Positions 53,574-61,748 of a DNA stretch of 64,000 nucleotides are shown here, piece by piece. A model generated the notes under the pieces. That model did not search any database. It was not told where the DNA came from and saw nothing but the letters and a program-made list of their open reading frames with translations. Source of the stretch: Pedobacter sp. B4-66 (GTDB lineage Bacteria; Bacteroidota; Bacteroidia; Sphingobacteriales; Sphingobacteriaceae); NCBI RefSeq assembly GCF_018492665.1, contig NZ_JAFVME010000003.1, positions 434,001 through 498,000 on the forward strand. Direction: 5' to 3'. Positions within the stretch are counted from its first letter, which is position 1; each line of letters opens with the position of its first letter. Both the position numbers and the translations under genes were made by a program.

Positions 53574-53610
53574 CAAAAGTAAGTAAATCGAACAATATAC
53601 CTTACTTTTG
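53574..53610. promoter_or_regulatory. Back-to-back -7 boxes for prmC and ribD
   Basis: TACTTTTG occurs on the minus strand at 53581-53574 (6 nt before prmC ATG 53567) and on the plus strand at 53603-53610 (5 nt before ribD ATG 53616). Each promoter's -33 zone falls on the other's -7 box, so the two polymerases would compete. Both mRNAs are predicted to be leaderless. Confidence 0.6.
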
Positions 53611-53615
53611 CTTTA

Positions 53616-54662
53616 ATGACAGATGAACTATATATGCAGCGTTGCCTGGAATTGGCAAAAATGGGGATCGGAAGTGTTAGCCCAAACCCTTTAGTAGGCT
53701 GTGTAATAGTAAATAATGATAAAATAATTGGCGAAGGATACCATAAAAAATTTGGTGAAGCCCATGCAGAAGTAAACGCCATAAATGATGTACTTGTAAA
53801 CCATGGCGATAAAGCAGCCGAATTACTGGCAAATGCAACCGCATATGTAAGTTTAGAACCCTGTGCTCATTTTGGGAAAACCCCTCCTTGTGCTGATTTA
53901 TTGGTTAAACACCGATTAAAAAGAGTTGTTATTGGCAATACAGATCCATTTGCTGATGTAAATGGGAAAGGAATTGAAAAGCTTAAAAACGCTGGCATCA
54001 AAGTAGAAACCGGTGTTCTGCAAAATGAATGTAGTTACTTGAACCGTCGTTTTTTTACAAGAATAAAGCAACAGCGGCCATTTATTATACTTAAATGGGC
54101 AACCACAGCAAACGGTTATTTTGCACCTAAAAATAATGTACAACAATGGATAAGCGGTCCGCTGGCAAAAAAACTGGTGCACAAATGGCGCACTGAAGAG
54201 GATGCCATACTTATCGGAAAGCAAACCGCAATTGCCGATAATCCGCAATTAAATACCAGAGAATGGCCCGGTAAAAACCCTGTACGAATACTTATTGACC
54301 GCAATCTGCAAGTTCCAGCAGATAATCATATCTATAACGACAGTGCAAAAACTATCATTTTAAACGAAGTAAAAACGGAAGTACAAAACAACATTCACTT
54401 CGTCCAAATGGAAGATATGCAGTATTACCTTCCTCAGAAAATAGCTTTCCAGTTGTACCTGATGGATATACAATCTGTTATTATTGAAGGTGGGGCAAAT
54501 ATTCTGAATCAGTTTATTCAGGCTAATTTATGGGATGAAGCAAGGATTTTCACCTCAGCCACATCTTGGCAAGATGGTATTGCATCACCCACAATCAATG
54601 GCATAATAACAGACCAACATTACCTAGAAAACGACAAATTAACAATCTACCAAAATACCTAA
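53616..54662 (+). CDS. ribD: Bifunctional riboflavin deaminase/reductase
   Basis: This 348-residue enzyme has an N-terminal deaminase with the zinc site His50-Ala-Glu52 ('GEAHAEVNA') and 'EPCAHFGKTPPCADLL', and a C-terminal DHFR-like reductase ('RPFIILKWATTANGY', 'VIIEGGANILNQFI'). It performs the second and third steps of riboflavin synthesis. An EamA transporter starts 4 nt downstream. The two short DHFR-like proteins elsewhere in the window are distant relatives of its reductase half. Confidence 0.96.
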   Translation: MTDELYMQRCLELAKMGIGSVSPNPLVGCVIVNNDKIIGEGYHKKFGEAHAEVNAINDVLVNHGDKAAELLANATAYVSLEPCAHFGKTPPCADLLVKHRLKRVVIGNTDPFADVNGKGIEKLKNAGIKVETGVLQNECSYLNRRFFTRIKQQRPFIILKWATTANGYFAPKNNVQQWISGPLAKKLVHKWRTEEDAILIGKQTAIADNPQLNTREWPGKNPVRILIDRNLQVPADNHIYNDSAKTIILNEVKTEVQNNIHFVQMEDMQYYLPQKIAFQLYLMDIQSVIIEGGANILNQFIQANLWDEARIFTSATSWQDGIASPTINGIITDQHYLENDKLTIYQNT

Positions 54663-54666
54663 ACAA

Positions 54667-55533
54667 ATGATTTACCTGCTCATAAGCATTCTCTGCAGTG
54701 TTACCGTCGGAGTACTTTTAAAGCTAGCAAAGAGATATAAAATTAATATCCCTCAGGCAGTTACCTGGAATTACCTCTTTGCAATTGGTTTAAGTATTTT
54801 CTTTTTCAAACCTAGCTTCAGAGACCTTGCTTCTACTGCACACTATGATATTTATTTAGGTCTTGGAGTTTTGCTGCCTGTTATTTTCTGGTTCTTAGCA
54901 GGTTCTGTCAGAAACATCGGTATTGCCAGAACAGATATTGCACAACGGTTATCGCTGTTTATTCCCATCCTTGCCTCCTATTTTCTTTTTAAAGAGCATT
55001 TTACCATCACTAAAATCTGTGGACTTGCGTTGGGTTTTATAGCTATATTTTTCACTTTATATAAGAAAACCAAACAAAGAAGCACAATAGGCAGCTGGTT
55101 TTACCCACTTATCGTATTTATAGGTTTTGGAGTAATCGACATACTTTTTAAGCAGGTAGCACAAATCAAATCAATCCCCTACACTACCTCTTTAACCATC
55201 GTTTTTATCCTGGCTTTTATCATTTCAATTATCTCTATTTTATACCTTAGGGCGTTCAAAAACCAAAAACTAGAACTGGTCAACTTTCTTTGTGGCTGTG
55301 TTTTGGGCTTTTTCAACTTCTTTAATATCCTGTTTTACCTTAAGGCGCATGGTGCGATGGCTGAGAACCCATCAACCGTATTTGCCAGTATGAATATGGG
55401 GGTAATCATTCTCGGTAACGTAATAGGTATATTTATTTTTAAGGAGAGTCTAAACAAACTAAACTACTGGGGGCTGTTTTTAGCGCTTGCCGCCATTATT
55501 TTAATAACACTATCCAAAATCTATGCTATTTGA
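54667..55533 (+). CDS. EamA/DMT-family transporter
   Basis: This 288-residue protein has ten hydrophobic segments in two EamA-type halves; 'LSLFIPILASYFLFKEHFTITKICGLALGFIAI' in the first half and 'VIILGNVIGIFIFKESLNKLNYWGLFLALAAIILI' in the second show the usual 'E....G..l...g' repeats. Metabolite export is typical of the family; the substrate is unknown, although the tight link to ribD (4 nt) makes a flavin-related role conceivable. Its end overlaps the next gene by 11 nt. Confidence 0.86.
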   Translation: MIYLLISILCSVTVGVLLKLAKRYKINIPQAVTWNYLFAIGLSIFFFKPSFRDLASTAHYDIYLGLGVLLPVIFWFLAGSVRNIGIARTDIAQRLSLFIPILASYFLFKEHFTITKICGLALGFIAIFFTLYKKTKQRSTIGSWFYPLIVFIGFGVIDILFKQVAQIKSIPYTTSLTIVFILAFIISIISILYLRAFKNQKLELVNFLCGCVLGFFNFFNILFYLKAHGAMAENPSTVFASMNMGVIILGNVIGIFIFKESLNKLNYWGLFLALAAIILITLSKIYAI

Positions 55534-56137
55534 TGATACTTATAAAACCATATCCGCTGCTTCCGAAGGGGTTTTTAAGGATAAAGGAAGCAAGTTTATT
55601 GCTTATGCTTACCCAATTCGTACAGACGAGGAGGTAAAAACTATACTTCAGAACTTACGGTCTGAACACCCAAAAGCCCGACATTTCTGCTGGGCTTTGC
55701 GCTTAAGTCCTGACAGAAGTATATTCCGAATTCAGGATGATGGAGAGCCATCAGGCACAGCTGGTCGCCCTATTCTAAATACCCTGCTTTCGGCAGATAT
55801 TACAAATATTCTTATTGTAGTAGTAAGGTATTTTGGCGGAACACTTCTTGGTGTTCCCGGTTTAATCAACGCTTACAAAACTGCTGCTGCAGAAGCAATT
55901 AAAGAAGCTAATGTAGTAGAGAAAACAGTAAACGACATATACGAAATCACCTTCGATTACCTGGTTATGAACGACGTAATGCGCTTAATGAAGGAAGAGC
56001 AACTGAACATTCTCGATCAAAACTTCGACAATTCTTGCGTTATTAAGTTTGAAATAAGAAAAGCAAGTTTAAATGCTGTGTTGGGTAAATTGGAAAAGAT
56101 TGATAACCTAAAAACTAAGTATCTTTTCACAGCTTAA
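55523..56137 (+). CDS. YigZ/IMPACT-family protein
   Basis: This 204-residue protein has the IMPACT/UPF0029 core 'SKFIAYAYPIRTDEEVKTIL', 'HPKARHFCWALRL', 'DGEPSGTAGRPIL' and 'VVVRYFGGTLLGVPGLINAYK' in two blocks, then a C-terminal DUF1949-type ferredoxin-like domain. The eukaryotic relative binds GCN1 and controls translation stress; the bacterial role is not defined. Coupled to the EamA gene by an 11-nt overlap. Confidence 0.92.
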   Translation: MLFDDTYKTISAASEGVFKDKGSKFIAYAYPIRTDEEVKTILQNLRSEHPKARHFCWALRLSPDRSIFRIQDDGEPSGTAGRPILNTLLSADITNILIVVVRYFGGTLLGVPGLINAYKTAAAEAIKEANVVEKTVNDIYEITFDYLVMNDVMRLMKEEQLNILDQNFDNSCVIKFEIRKASLNAVLGKLEKIDNLKTKYLFTA

Positions 56138-56190
56138 AATTGATAAGCTCGTGCAGGTTTCATAGGTTTGCTATATCAATCTCCACTTTT

Positions 56191-57069
56191 ATGGGAAACA
56201 AAATATCAGAAGCAGACCTGATCATTAATCAGGATGGCAGTATTTATCACCTGAACCTCCTACCAGAAGATTTAGCTCAAACAGTTATTACTGTAGGCGA
56301 CCCCGACAGGGTTTCTGAAGTATCTAAACACTTTGATAGTATAGAGTTTAAAAAAGGGAAACGCGAGTTTATCACTCATACAGGATACCTGGGTAAGAAA
56401 CGCATTACCGTAATTTCTACAGGTATTGGAACAGACAACATCGATATTGTTTTCAATGAACTTGATGCGCTTGTAAACATTGATTTTGATAAACGAGAAG
56501 TTAAAAAAGACCTAACCTCCTTAGATATAATTCGCATTGGCACCTCGGGTGCGATACAACCGGATATCCCTATGGGTACTATCCTTGCTTCCTCTTTTGG
56601 TTTAGGATTAGATGCCTTAATGCAATATTATATTCATGAACTATCTGGCGATGAACATAGTATTTTGGATGCTTTTAAATCCAGATTTTCTCATATCAAA
56701 GGCATGAACCCATATCTCACAGCAGCCGATAATACCCTACTAAATACCATAGGTAGTGAGATGACAAAAGGAATTACTGTAACGGCCCCAGGTTTCTATG
56801 CACCACAAGGCCGACAAGTGAGGGCAAAAAATGCTATACCTGATTTTATCAATTTGTTAAATAATTTTCAGCATGGTAACAATAGAATTACTAACTTAGA
56901 AATGGAGACAGCTGGAATTTACGCGTTGGCAAAAGCTCTAGGTCATAAAGCCTTGTCAGTAAGCGCAATACTTGCAAGCCGGGTAAATTTCGAGTTCAGC
57001 AAAAACCCTGCAGCAGTTGTAGATAAGGCGATAAAAATGGTTTTAGAGAAAATAAGCAAACAAAAATAG
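56191..57069 (+). CDS. Nucleoside (uridine-type) phosphorylase
   Basis: From ATG 56191 this is a 292-residue NP-I family enzyme: 'VITVGDPDRVSEVSKHFD' carries the phosphate-binding Gly and Arg, followed by 'ISTGIGTDNIDIVFNELDAL', 'RIGTSGAIQPDIPMGT', and 'NLEMETAGIYALAKALGH' with the ribose-binding Met-Glu. It splits nucleosides with phosphate for salvage. The 'EMET' ribose motif fits uridine phosphorylase-like members. The TTG-started frame (56140) adds unrelated residues and is rejected. Confidence 0.9.
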   Translation: MGNKISEADLIINQDGSIYHLNLLPEDLAQTVITVGDPDRVSEVSKHFDSIEFKKGKREFITHTGYLGKKRITVISTGIGTDNIDIVFNELDALVNIDFDKREVKKDLTSLDIIRIGTSGAIQPDIPMGTILASSFGLGLDALMQYYIHELSGDEHSILDAFKSRFSHIKGMNPYLTAADNTLLNTIGSEMTKGITVTAPGFYAPQGRQVRAKNAIPDFINLLNNFQHGNNRITNLEMETAGIYALAKALGHKALSVSAILASRVNFEFSKNPAAVVDKAIKMVLEKISKQK

Positions 57070-57227
57070 TGTCTCCAATGTTCATTCGGTATGATTAATG
57101 TAAGTTTCATTAGAAATAATGTTTTATTCAAATGGATTAATATTATTTAAACAGAAATATACGTTCAATGAGAGAGAGTGTACATTTCAGAGGAATGAGA
57201 TACTATAAATAGATTAAATGAAGTAAT

Positions 57228-57548
57228 ATGTTTGGGAAAATAAAAGAAAGATTAACACTATCAGCTATAAATTCTTCGCTGGTAGGATATGAAGCGAAAG
57301 AACTGGACACGGGAAAAAGATTGATATCTGTAATAGCAGGTGTATATATACTACAAAAGGGAATCAGAAATATCCGTAAACATCCGTTTATAGCTGTTGA
57401 AGAAGTAGCGCTGGGAAGTATTCTGTTGTATAACGCAGCAAGCGGTTTGAATAAGAAAATAGTTAAAAAACCAACTGAGATATCGGATATGAGAAGAAAC
57501 CAGATTCAAGGTAACGACCCAAGATCGGATGTTCCTGCATTTGTATAA
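57228..57548 (+). CDS. Small membrane-associated protein, DUF2892-like
   Basis: A 106-residue protein with a central hydrophobic pair ('LISVIAGVYILQKGIRNI' and 'AVEEVALGSILLYNAASGL') flanked by basic ends; the pattern 'R..s...G..ll..g' recalls the DUF2892/YgaP transmembrane segment. Its C-terminus is polar with 'RRNQIQGNDPRSD'. Function unknown. It stands alone between the phosphorylase gene and a bidirectional terminator. Confidence 0.65.
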   Translation: MFGKIKERLTLSAINSSLVGYEAKELDTGKRLISVIAGVYILQKGIRNIRKHPFIAVEEVALGSILLYNAASGLNKKIVKKPTEISDMRRNQIQGNDPRSDVPAFV

Positions 57549-57562
57549 AAGCAAATTAAAGT

Positions 57563-57612
57563 ACGTAAAACAAAGAAGGTCGATACTAATATCGACCTTC
57601 TTTGTTTTACGT
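57563..57612. terminator. Bidirectional terminator with a perfect 22-bp stem
   Basis: Arms 57563-57584 and 57591-57612 are exactly complementary with a 6-nt loop. It separates the small membrane gene from the convergent GH92 gene and gives an A/T-rich end in both directions. Confidence 0.88.
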
Positions 57613-57625
57613 TATTTTTGAACTG

Positions 57626-59911
57626 CTACTTCTTAACTGGTTTAGAAGTCATATAAAACGTTAACTTACCACCTCCTGTGATATCAGAATGCTTTATAGT
57701 ATTAGAAGCCAGCGCCTTTCCATTTAACACAACCTTCTGAACGTAAACGTTCTTATCGCTCTGATTCACTGCTTCAACAGTAAAGGTTTTTCCATTTTCA
57801 AGAGTCAGCACTGCGTTTTTAACAGCAGGACTACCCAACGAATAATCTTCCGAACCCGGTGATACGGGGTAAAAACCTAAAGAAGAAAACATGTACCACG
57901 CGCTCATCTGTCCACAATCATCATTACCACCAAGTCCATCAGGAGTTGGCTTATATTGCATTTTCAAGATCATACGTATCTTTTCCTGTGTTTTCCACGG
58001 CTGGCCAATCCAATTGTATAGATAAGCAACGTGGTGAGCCGGCTCATTACCATGTACATATCCTCCAATGATACCTTCTCTGGTAATATCCTCTGTTTCA
58101 GCAAAAAACTCATCAGGAAGATGCATAGAAAATAAAGAGTCCAATCTCAATCCAACCTTCTTGTTACCGCCCATTTGCTCAATTAAAGCCTTAGGATCCT
58201 GAGGCACAAAGAAACTATAGTTCCAGGTATTACCTTCAATAAACCCTTGTCCATGAGTGCTTAATGCATCAAATTCCTTTTTAAATGTACCGTCAAGCAT
58301 TTTAGGTCTCATAAAACCAATAGACTTATCAAACACATTTTTCCAATTTCCAGAACGTTTAGTAAATTCATCATAAACATCCTTTCTATTCAGTTTTTTA
58401 GCTAGCTGAGCAATACACCAATCATCATAAGCATACTCCAATGTGTTAGAAACCGAGGTTCCGCTACGTTCTGCCGGAACATATCCCATATCTATATAAT
58501 CACCTATCCCTTCATAATCTCGGTGATTAGCTGTAGCTATACAGGCATCCAGCGCCTTATTAGCATCGCCATTGTACACACCCTTAATAATTGCATCTGT
58601 TAAAACCGAAACACTATGGTAACCACTCATACACCAATTGTCGTTTGCATAGTGAGACCATATTGGAAGCATTTTAAGTGCACTCTGATCGTAATGAGCC
58701 ATCATTGACTTAACGATATCGTTATTTCTGGCAGGTTGCATAATGTTTAAGAAAGGATGCAGCGCACGATAAGTATCCCATAAAGAGAACGTGGTGTAAT
58801 TGTTAAAGCCATCAGCCTTATGTACATTCTGGTCTAGTCCTTTATACTCCCCGTTCACGTCACTATAGTTTGTAGGGTTGATGAATGCATGATACATTGC
58901 AGTATAAAAGTTAATCTTATCGTTTTCAGAAGCATCAATCTTGATCTTATTCAACTCCTTGTTCCAATCTGATTGTGCCTGTTGTTTTACCTTTTCAAAA
59001 TCCCATCCCGGAGCTTCTACTTGCATATTTTCTAAAGCATTCGCTTGACTAACTGGTGATAAAGCAAATTTCACTTTAATCTTTTCCTGATCTTCAGTTT
59101 TAAAATCGAAGTACATTCTGATGCGTTTACCAGCTATATCTGGGAAGTTCTTAGTCTGATCAAACTTTCTCCAGAAGCCTTTATATGCCTGTGGCTTGTC
59201 GAAATTCTTTTGTCCGTAGGAAGCAAAAGGCTTAGAAAACGACATCGCAAAATATACAGTACGCGTACGTGCCCAGCCATTTGTTTGTCTATAACCCGTA
59301 ATTAGAGTATCGTTTACCACACGTACAAAAGTCCAGACAGATTTGTCGTCGTAGTTATAAATGCCCGACATCAAGTCTAATATAATATGCGACTCATCAG
59401 ATTTTGGAAACGTATACTGATGGACACCTACCCTATTTGTTGCGGTAAGTTCAGCTAAAATATTGTGATCGTCTAGTTTAACCTTGTAGTATCCAGCTTC
59501 AGCCACTTCATTGTCATGAGAAAATGCCGACCTGAAACCAGATTTAGGATCATCAGCTGTACCCGGATTTAATTGTAATTTACCTTGCGTTGGCATAATC
59601 AGGAAATCACCCAAATCAGAGTGCCCAGTCCCACTGAAATGCGTATGACTAAAACCTACTATCGTTTTATCCTCATGTTTATACCCAGCGCAATACTTGT
59701 AAACTTCGCCATTGTACTTACCATTAAGTTCGTACGACAAAGTATCTGTATCAGGGCTTAACTGAACAGCCCCAAAAGGAACCGTTGGCCCAGGGTATGT
59801 ATGTCCCATTTTCTGTGTTCCAATAATTGGCTTCACATATTTTACCAGACTTTGCTGCGCATTTACTAGCACTGGAGCCGATAATAAACAATACAGGAGG
59901 AGTTTTTTCAT
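57626..59911 (-). CDS. GH92 alpha-mannosidase
   Basis: This 761-residue exported enzyme has a signal peptide ('LLYCLLSAPVLVNAQ') and GH92 motifs: 'VKPIIGTQKMGHTYPGPTVPFGAVQLSPD' in two blocks, 'GYKHEDKTIVGFSHTHFSGTGHSDLGD' likewise, 'TYRALHPFLNIMQP', 'HGNEPAHHVAYLYNWIG' and 'GGNDDCGQMSAWYMFSSLGFYPV'. GH92 enzymes are calcium-dependent exo-alpha-mannosidases acting on N-glycans or yeast mannan. The catalytic acid (Glu) and base (Asp) motifs 'GNE' and 'NDDCG' are present. No SusC/SusD pair is near, so it is not part of a visible PUL. Confidence 0.96.
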   Translation of the reverse strand: MKKLLLYCLLSAPVLVNAQQSLVKYVKPIIGTQKMGHTYPGPTVPFGAVQLSPDTDTLSYELNGKYNGEVYKYCAGYKHEDKTIVGFSHTHFSGTGHSDLGDFLIMPTQGKLQLNPGTADDPKSGFRSAFSHDNEVAEAGYYKVKLDDHNILAELTATNRVGVHQYTFPKSDESHIILDLMSGIYNYDDKSVWTFVRVVNDTLITGYRQTNGWARTRTVYFAMSFSKPFASYGQKNFDKPQAYKGFWRKFDQTKNFPDIAGKRIRMYFDFKTEDQEKIKVKFALSPVSQANALENMQVEAPGWDFEKVKQQAQSDWNKELNKIKIDASENDKINFYTAMYHAFINPTNYSDVNGEYKGLDQNVHKADGFNNYTTFSLWDTYRALHPFLNIMQPARNNDIVKSMMAHYDQSALKMLPIWSHYANDNWCMSGYHSVSVLTDAIIKGVYNGDANKALDACIATANHRDYEGIGDYIDMGYVPAERSGTSVSNTLEYAYDDWCIAQLAKKLNRKDVYDEFTKRSGNWKNVFDKSIGFMRPKMLDGTFKKEFDALSTHGQGFIEGNTWNYSFFVPQDPKALIEQMGGNKKVGLRLDSLFSMHLPDEFFAETEDITREGIIGGYVHGNEPAHHVAYLYNWIGQPWKTQEKIRMILKMQYKPTPDGLGGNDDCGQMSAWYMFSSLGFYPVSPGSEDYSLGSPAVKNAVLTLENGKTFTVEAVNQSDKNVYVQKVVLNGKALASNTIKHSDITGGGKLTFYMTSKPVKK

Positions 59912-60124
59912 ATTTAACTTTAGTTTCTTTTTTTAGTAATGTCTAAGGTATAAAAAAATCATACAAAAAACAGCTTTTTTAGTATTGCTATAACGTTTGA
60001 CCGAAATAAAGTATTGAACATCAAGAGTACTTTATTTTTGGATACTTAGCTGAAGCTTACCTGGTCCTTAATAAGTGTATCCACTATCTTTTTTAGCGGA
60101 GTTTTAATCTTTTTTATAAAAACA

Positions 60125-60156
60125 TTTGCGTAACCCAAAAGTTACCTATATATTTA
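60125..60156 (+). promoter_or_regulatory. Promoter of the SRPBCC/ArsR operon
   Basis: TTTG (60125-60128), a 20-nt spacer and TATATTTA (60149-60156) match the Bacteroidota consensus except for the last base. The rest of 59912-60124 shows no feature. Confidence 0.65.
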
Positions 60157-60173
60157 CGTAACCTTTAGGTTAC
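60130..60173 (+). promoter_or_regulatory. Twin operators GTAAC-N6-GTTAC
   Basis: Two 16-bp dyads with the same half-sites lie at 60130-60145 and 60158-60173, starts 28 bp apart. The first fills the spacer between the -33 and -7 elements; the second covers the expected transcription start. This is where an ArsR-type dimer would repress. The ArsR-like gene of the operon is the obvious candidate binder. Confidence 0.7.
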
Positions 60174-60207
60174 TTATTTATCGAAACCATTTAAAAGCTA
60201 CTTAATT

Positions 60208-60660
60208 ATGGCAAAACTTATTAAACACCAATTTTTCTTCTCTCATCCAGTTGAGACTGTGTGGGAATACCTAACTAAATCTGAATTGATGGAGCAATGG
60301 CTTATGAAAAATAATTTCCAGCCCATCTTAGGTTTTGAATTTGAATTTAGGACAGGCCCAATACCCAGCCTCGATTTTGACGGTATCTTTCATTGTAAGG
60401 TGTTAGAGATTATTCCCTTTAAAAAACTCTCCTACTCCTGGAGAAGTGGACCTGGCGAGGGTAAAATCACACTTGATTCTGTCGTGGTATGGCAATTACA
60501 ACCAACAGACAAAGGCACTGAGGTATCCTTAGAACATAAAGGTTTCGCAAAAAAAGAAAACCTAGACTTCTACAACGGTCTAAATCAGGGCTGGATAGAA
60601 AAATTAAACAACATTGCTAACCTTTTAAACACTGCACAACATGGCAATACCAGCTCTTGA
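60208..60660 (+). CDS. SRPBCC (AHSA1-like) protein, first copy
   Basis: This 150-residue START/Bet v1-like protein begins 'KHQFFFSHPVETVWEYLTKSELMEQWLMKN' in two blocks, the usual start of AHSA1-type domains, with 'KKLSYSWRSGPGEG' and 'VSLEHKGF' further on. The fold encloses a hydrophobic pocket; ligands in this subgroup are unknown. It is first in an operon with an ArsR-like repressor, which overlaps its end by 20 nt, and a second SRPBCC gene. Such SRPBCC-ArsR pairs are common in Bacteroidota and Actinobacteria. Confidence 0.9.
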   Translation: MAKLIKHQFFFSHPVETVWEYLTKSELMEQWLMKNNFQPILGFEFEFRTGPIPSLDFDGIFHCKVLEIIPFKKLSYSWRSGPGEGKITLDSVVVWQLQPTDKGTEVSLEHKGFAKKENLDFYNGLNQGWIEKLNNIANLLNTAQHGNTSS

Positions 60661-60964
60661 TACATTTCAGGTTATAGGAGACCCAAGCAGAAGGAAGATG
60701 CTTATGCTACTTTCTGAAGAGAGCTTAACAATTAATAATCTGGCAGACAACTTCGAGATGAGCCGTCCCGCTGTTTCAAAGCATATTAAAATTCTGCATA
60801 ACGCTGGGTTTATTTCAATCGAGGACATCGGCCGTGAACGGTATTGCACCCTAAAAAAAGATGGCTTCGAAGAACTACAAGCATGGCTCTCCTATTTCGA
60901 CCAGTTCTGGGCTTCGAAACTGACAAAGCTAGAAACCTTATTAAACAAAAAATCACCTAACTAA
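60641..60964 (+). CDS. ArsR-family winged-helix repressor
   Basis: This 107-residue protein has the ArsR winged helix: 'VIGDPSRRKMLMLLSEE', 'NNLADNFEMSRPAVSKHIKIL' with the recognition helix, and 'ISIEDIGRERYCTL' as the wing. No Cys pair typical of metal sensing is present; the single Cys is in the wing. This metal-site-free group normally sits with SRPBCC genes, as here. It overlaps the preceding gene by 20 nt and probably binds the twin operators at 60130-60173. Confidence 0.93.
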   Translation: MAIPALDTFQVIGDPSRRKMLMLLSEESLTINNLADNFEMSRPAVSKHIKILHNAGFISIEDIGRERYCTLKKDGFEELQAWLSYFDQFWASKLTKLETLLNKKSPN

Positions 60965-61004
60965 TATATTAAACAACAAAATCTCCCATTAAAAACCCAA
61001 GACT

Positions 61005-61463
61005 ATGACAACTTCAGATTTTAACACTATGTTTTCGGTGGATGAAACCCCGAATACAGTATTCAATGCCATCAATAACATATGCGGATGGTGGTCCGAA
61101 AATATTGAAGGCGGTACAGAACAACTTAATGATGAGTTCACCTATCAAGCAAGCAACCTTCATAAGTGTACCATGAGATTAATTGAGGTTATACCGAATA
61201 AAAAAGTCGTTTGGCTGGTACTCGATAATTATTTCAGCTTCACCAATGATGAAACAGAGTGGATTGGTAACAAGATTGAGTTTGATATCTCAGAAAAGGA
61301 TGGCAAAACTCAAGTTCATTTTACCCACCACGGCCTTGTTCCATCCTATGAATGCTATGACATTTGCTTCGATGCCTGGACCGGTTATATCAACGATAGT
61401 TTGCGCAACCTAATCACAACAGGAAAAGGTCAGCCAAACCCCAAAGAACACGCTACAACCTAA
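61005..61463 (+). CDS. SRPBCC-domain protein, second copy
   Basis: This 152-residue protein has an SRPBCC pattern with 'FSVDETPNTVFNAINNICGWW', 'KVVWLVLDNYFSF' and 'TQVHFTHHGLVPSYECYDICFDAW' in blocks, and a closing helix 'GYINDSLRNLITTGKGQPN'. The 'WW' and 'HGLVP.yEC' features mark a subgroup common in Sphingobacteria. Ligand unknown. It lies 40 nt after the ArsR-like gene in the same operon. Confidence 0.87.
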   Translation: MTTSDFNTMFSVDETPNTVFNAINNICGWWSENIEGGTEQLNDEFTYQASNLHKCTMRLIEVIPNKKVVWLVLDNYFSFTNDETEWIGNKIEFDISEKDGKTQVHFTHHGLVPSYECYDICFDAWTGYINDSLRNLITTGKGQPNPKEHATT

Positions 61464-61690
61464 TACCCCTGCAACATGATGCAACATCATAAGGTCAGAG
61501 GCATTAAACTCCTGCCTTATTATGCTAACTATACTAACCTCCCAATTCGGCTAAAATTCAGTGTCTGGAAGAGGGCCTAGGAACCATTTGCGCCCTTCAG
61601 CGCAATTTGTTCCAGCCCGAAAACAGATCACTTAATTTTACTTTGACAACAGACTGACCTCTCAAACAAGAAACTTTCATTAAAATCTCT

Positions 61691-61698
61691 TACTTTTG
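61691..61698 (+). promoter_or_regulatory. -7 box upstream of mnmA
   Basis: TACTTTTG matches TAnnTTTG; transcription would start near 61703, leaving a leader of about 45 nt. The -33 element is not clear. The rest of 61464-61690 has an imperfect hairpin around 61489-61520 and nothing else recognised. Confidence 0.5.
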
Positions 61699-61748
61699 CA
61701 CCTTATTTCTAATCACCGGGCTTTGAACCCGGGGCAGTATTAAATAAC

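Noticed and set aside
61489..61520. Terminator after the second SRPBCC gene
   Set aside because: The hairpin has bulges and no T-run follows it.
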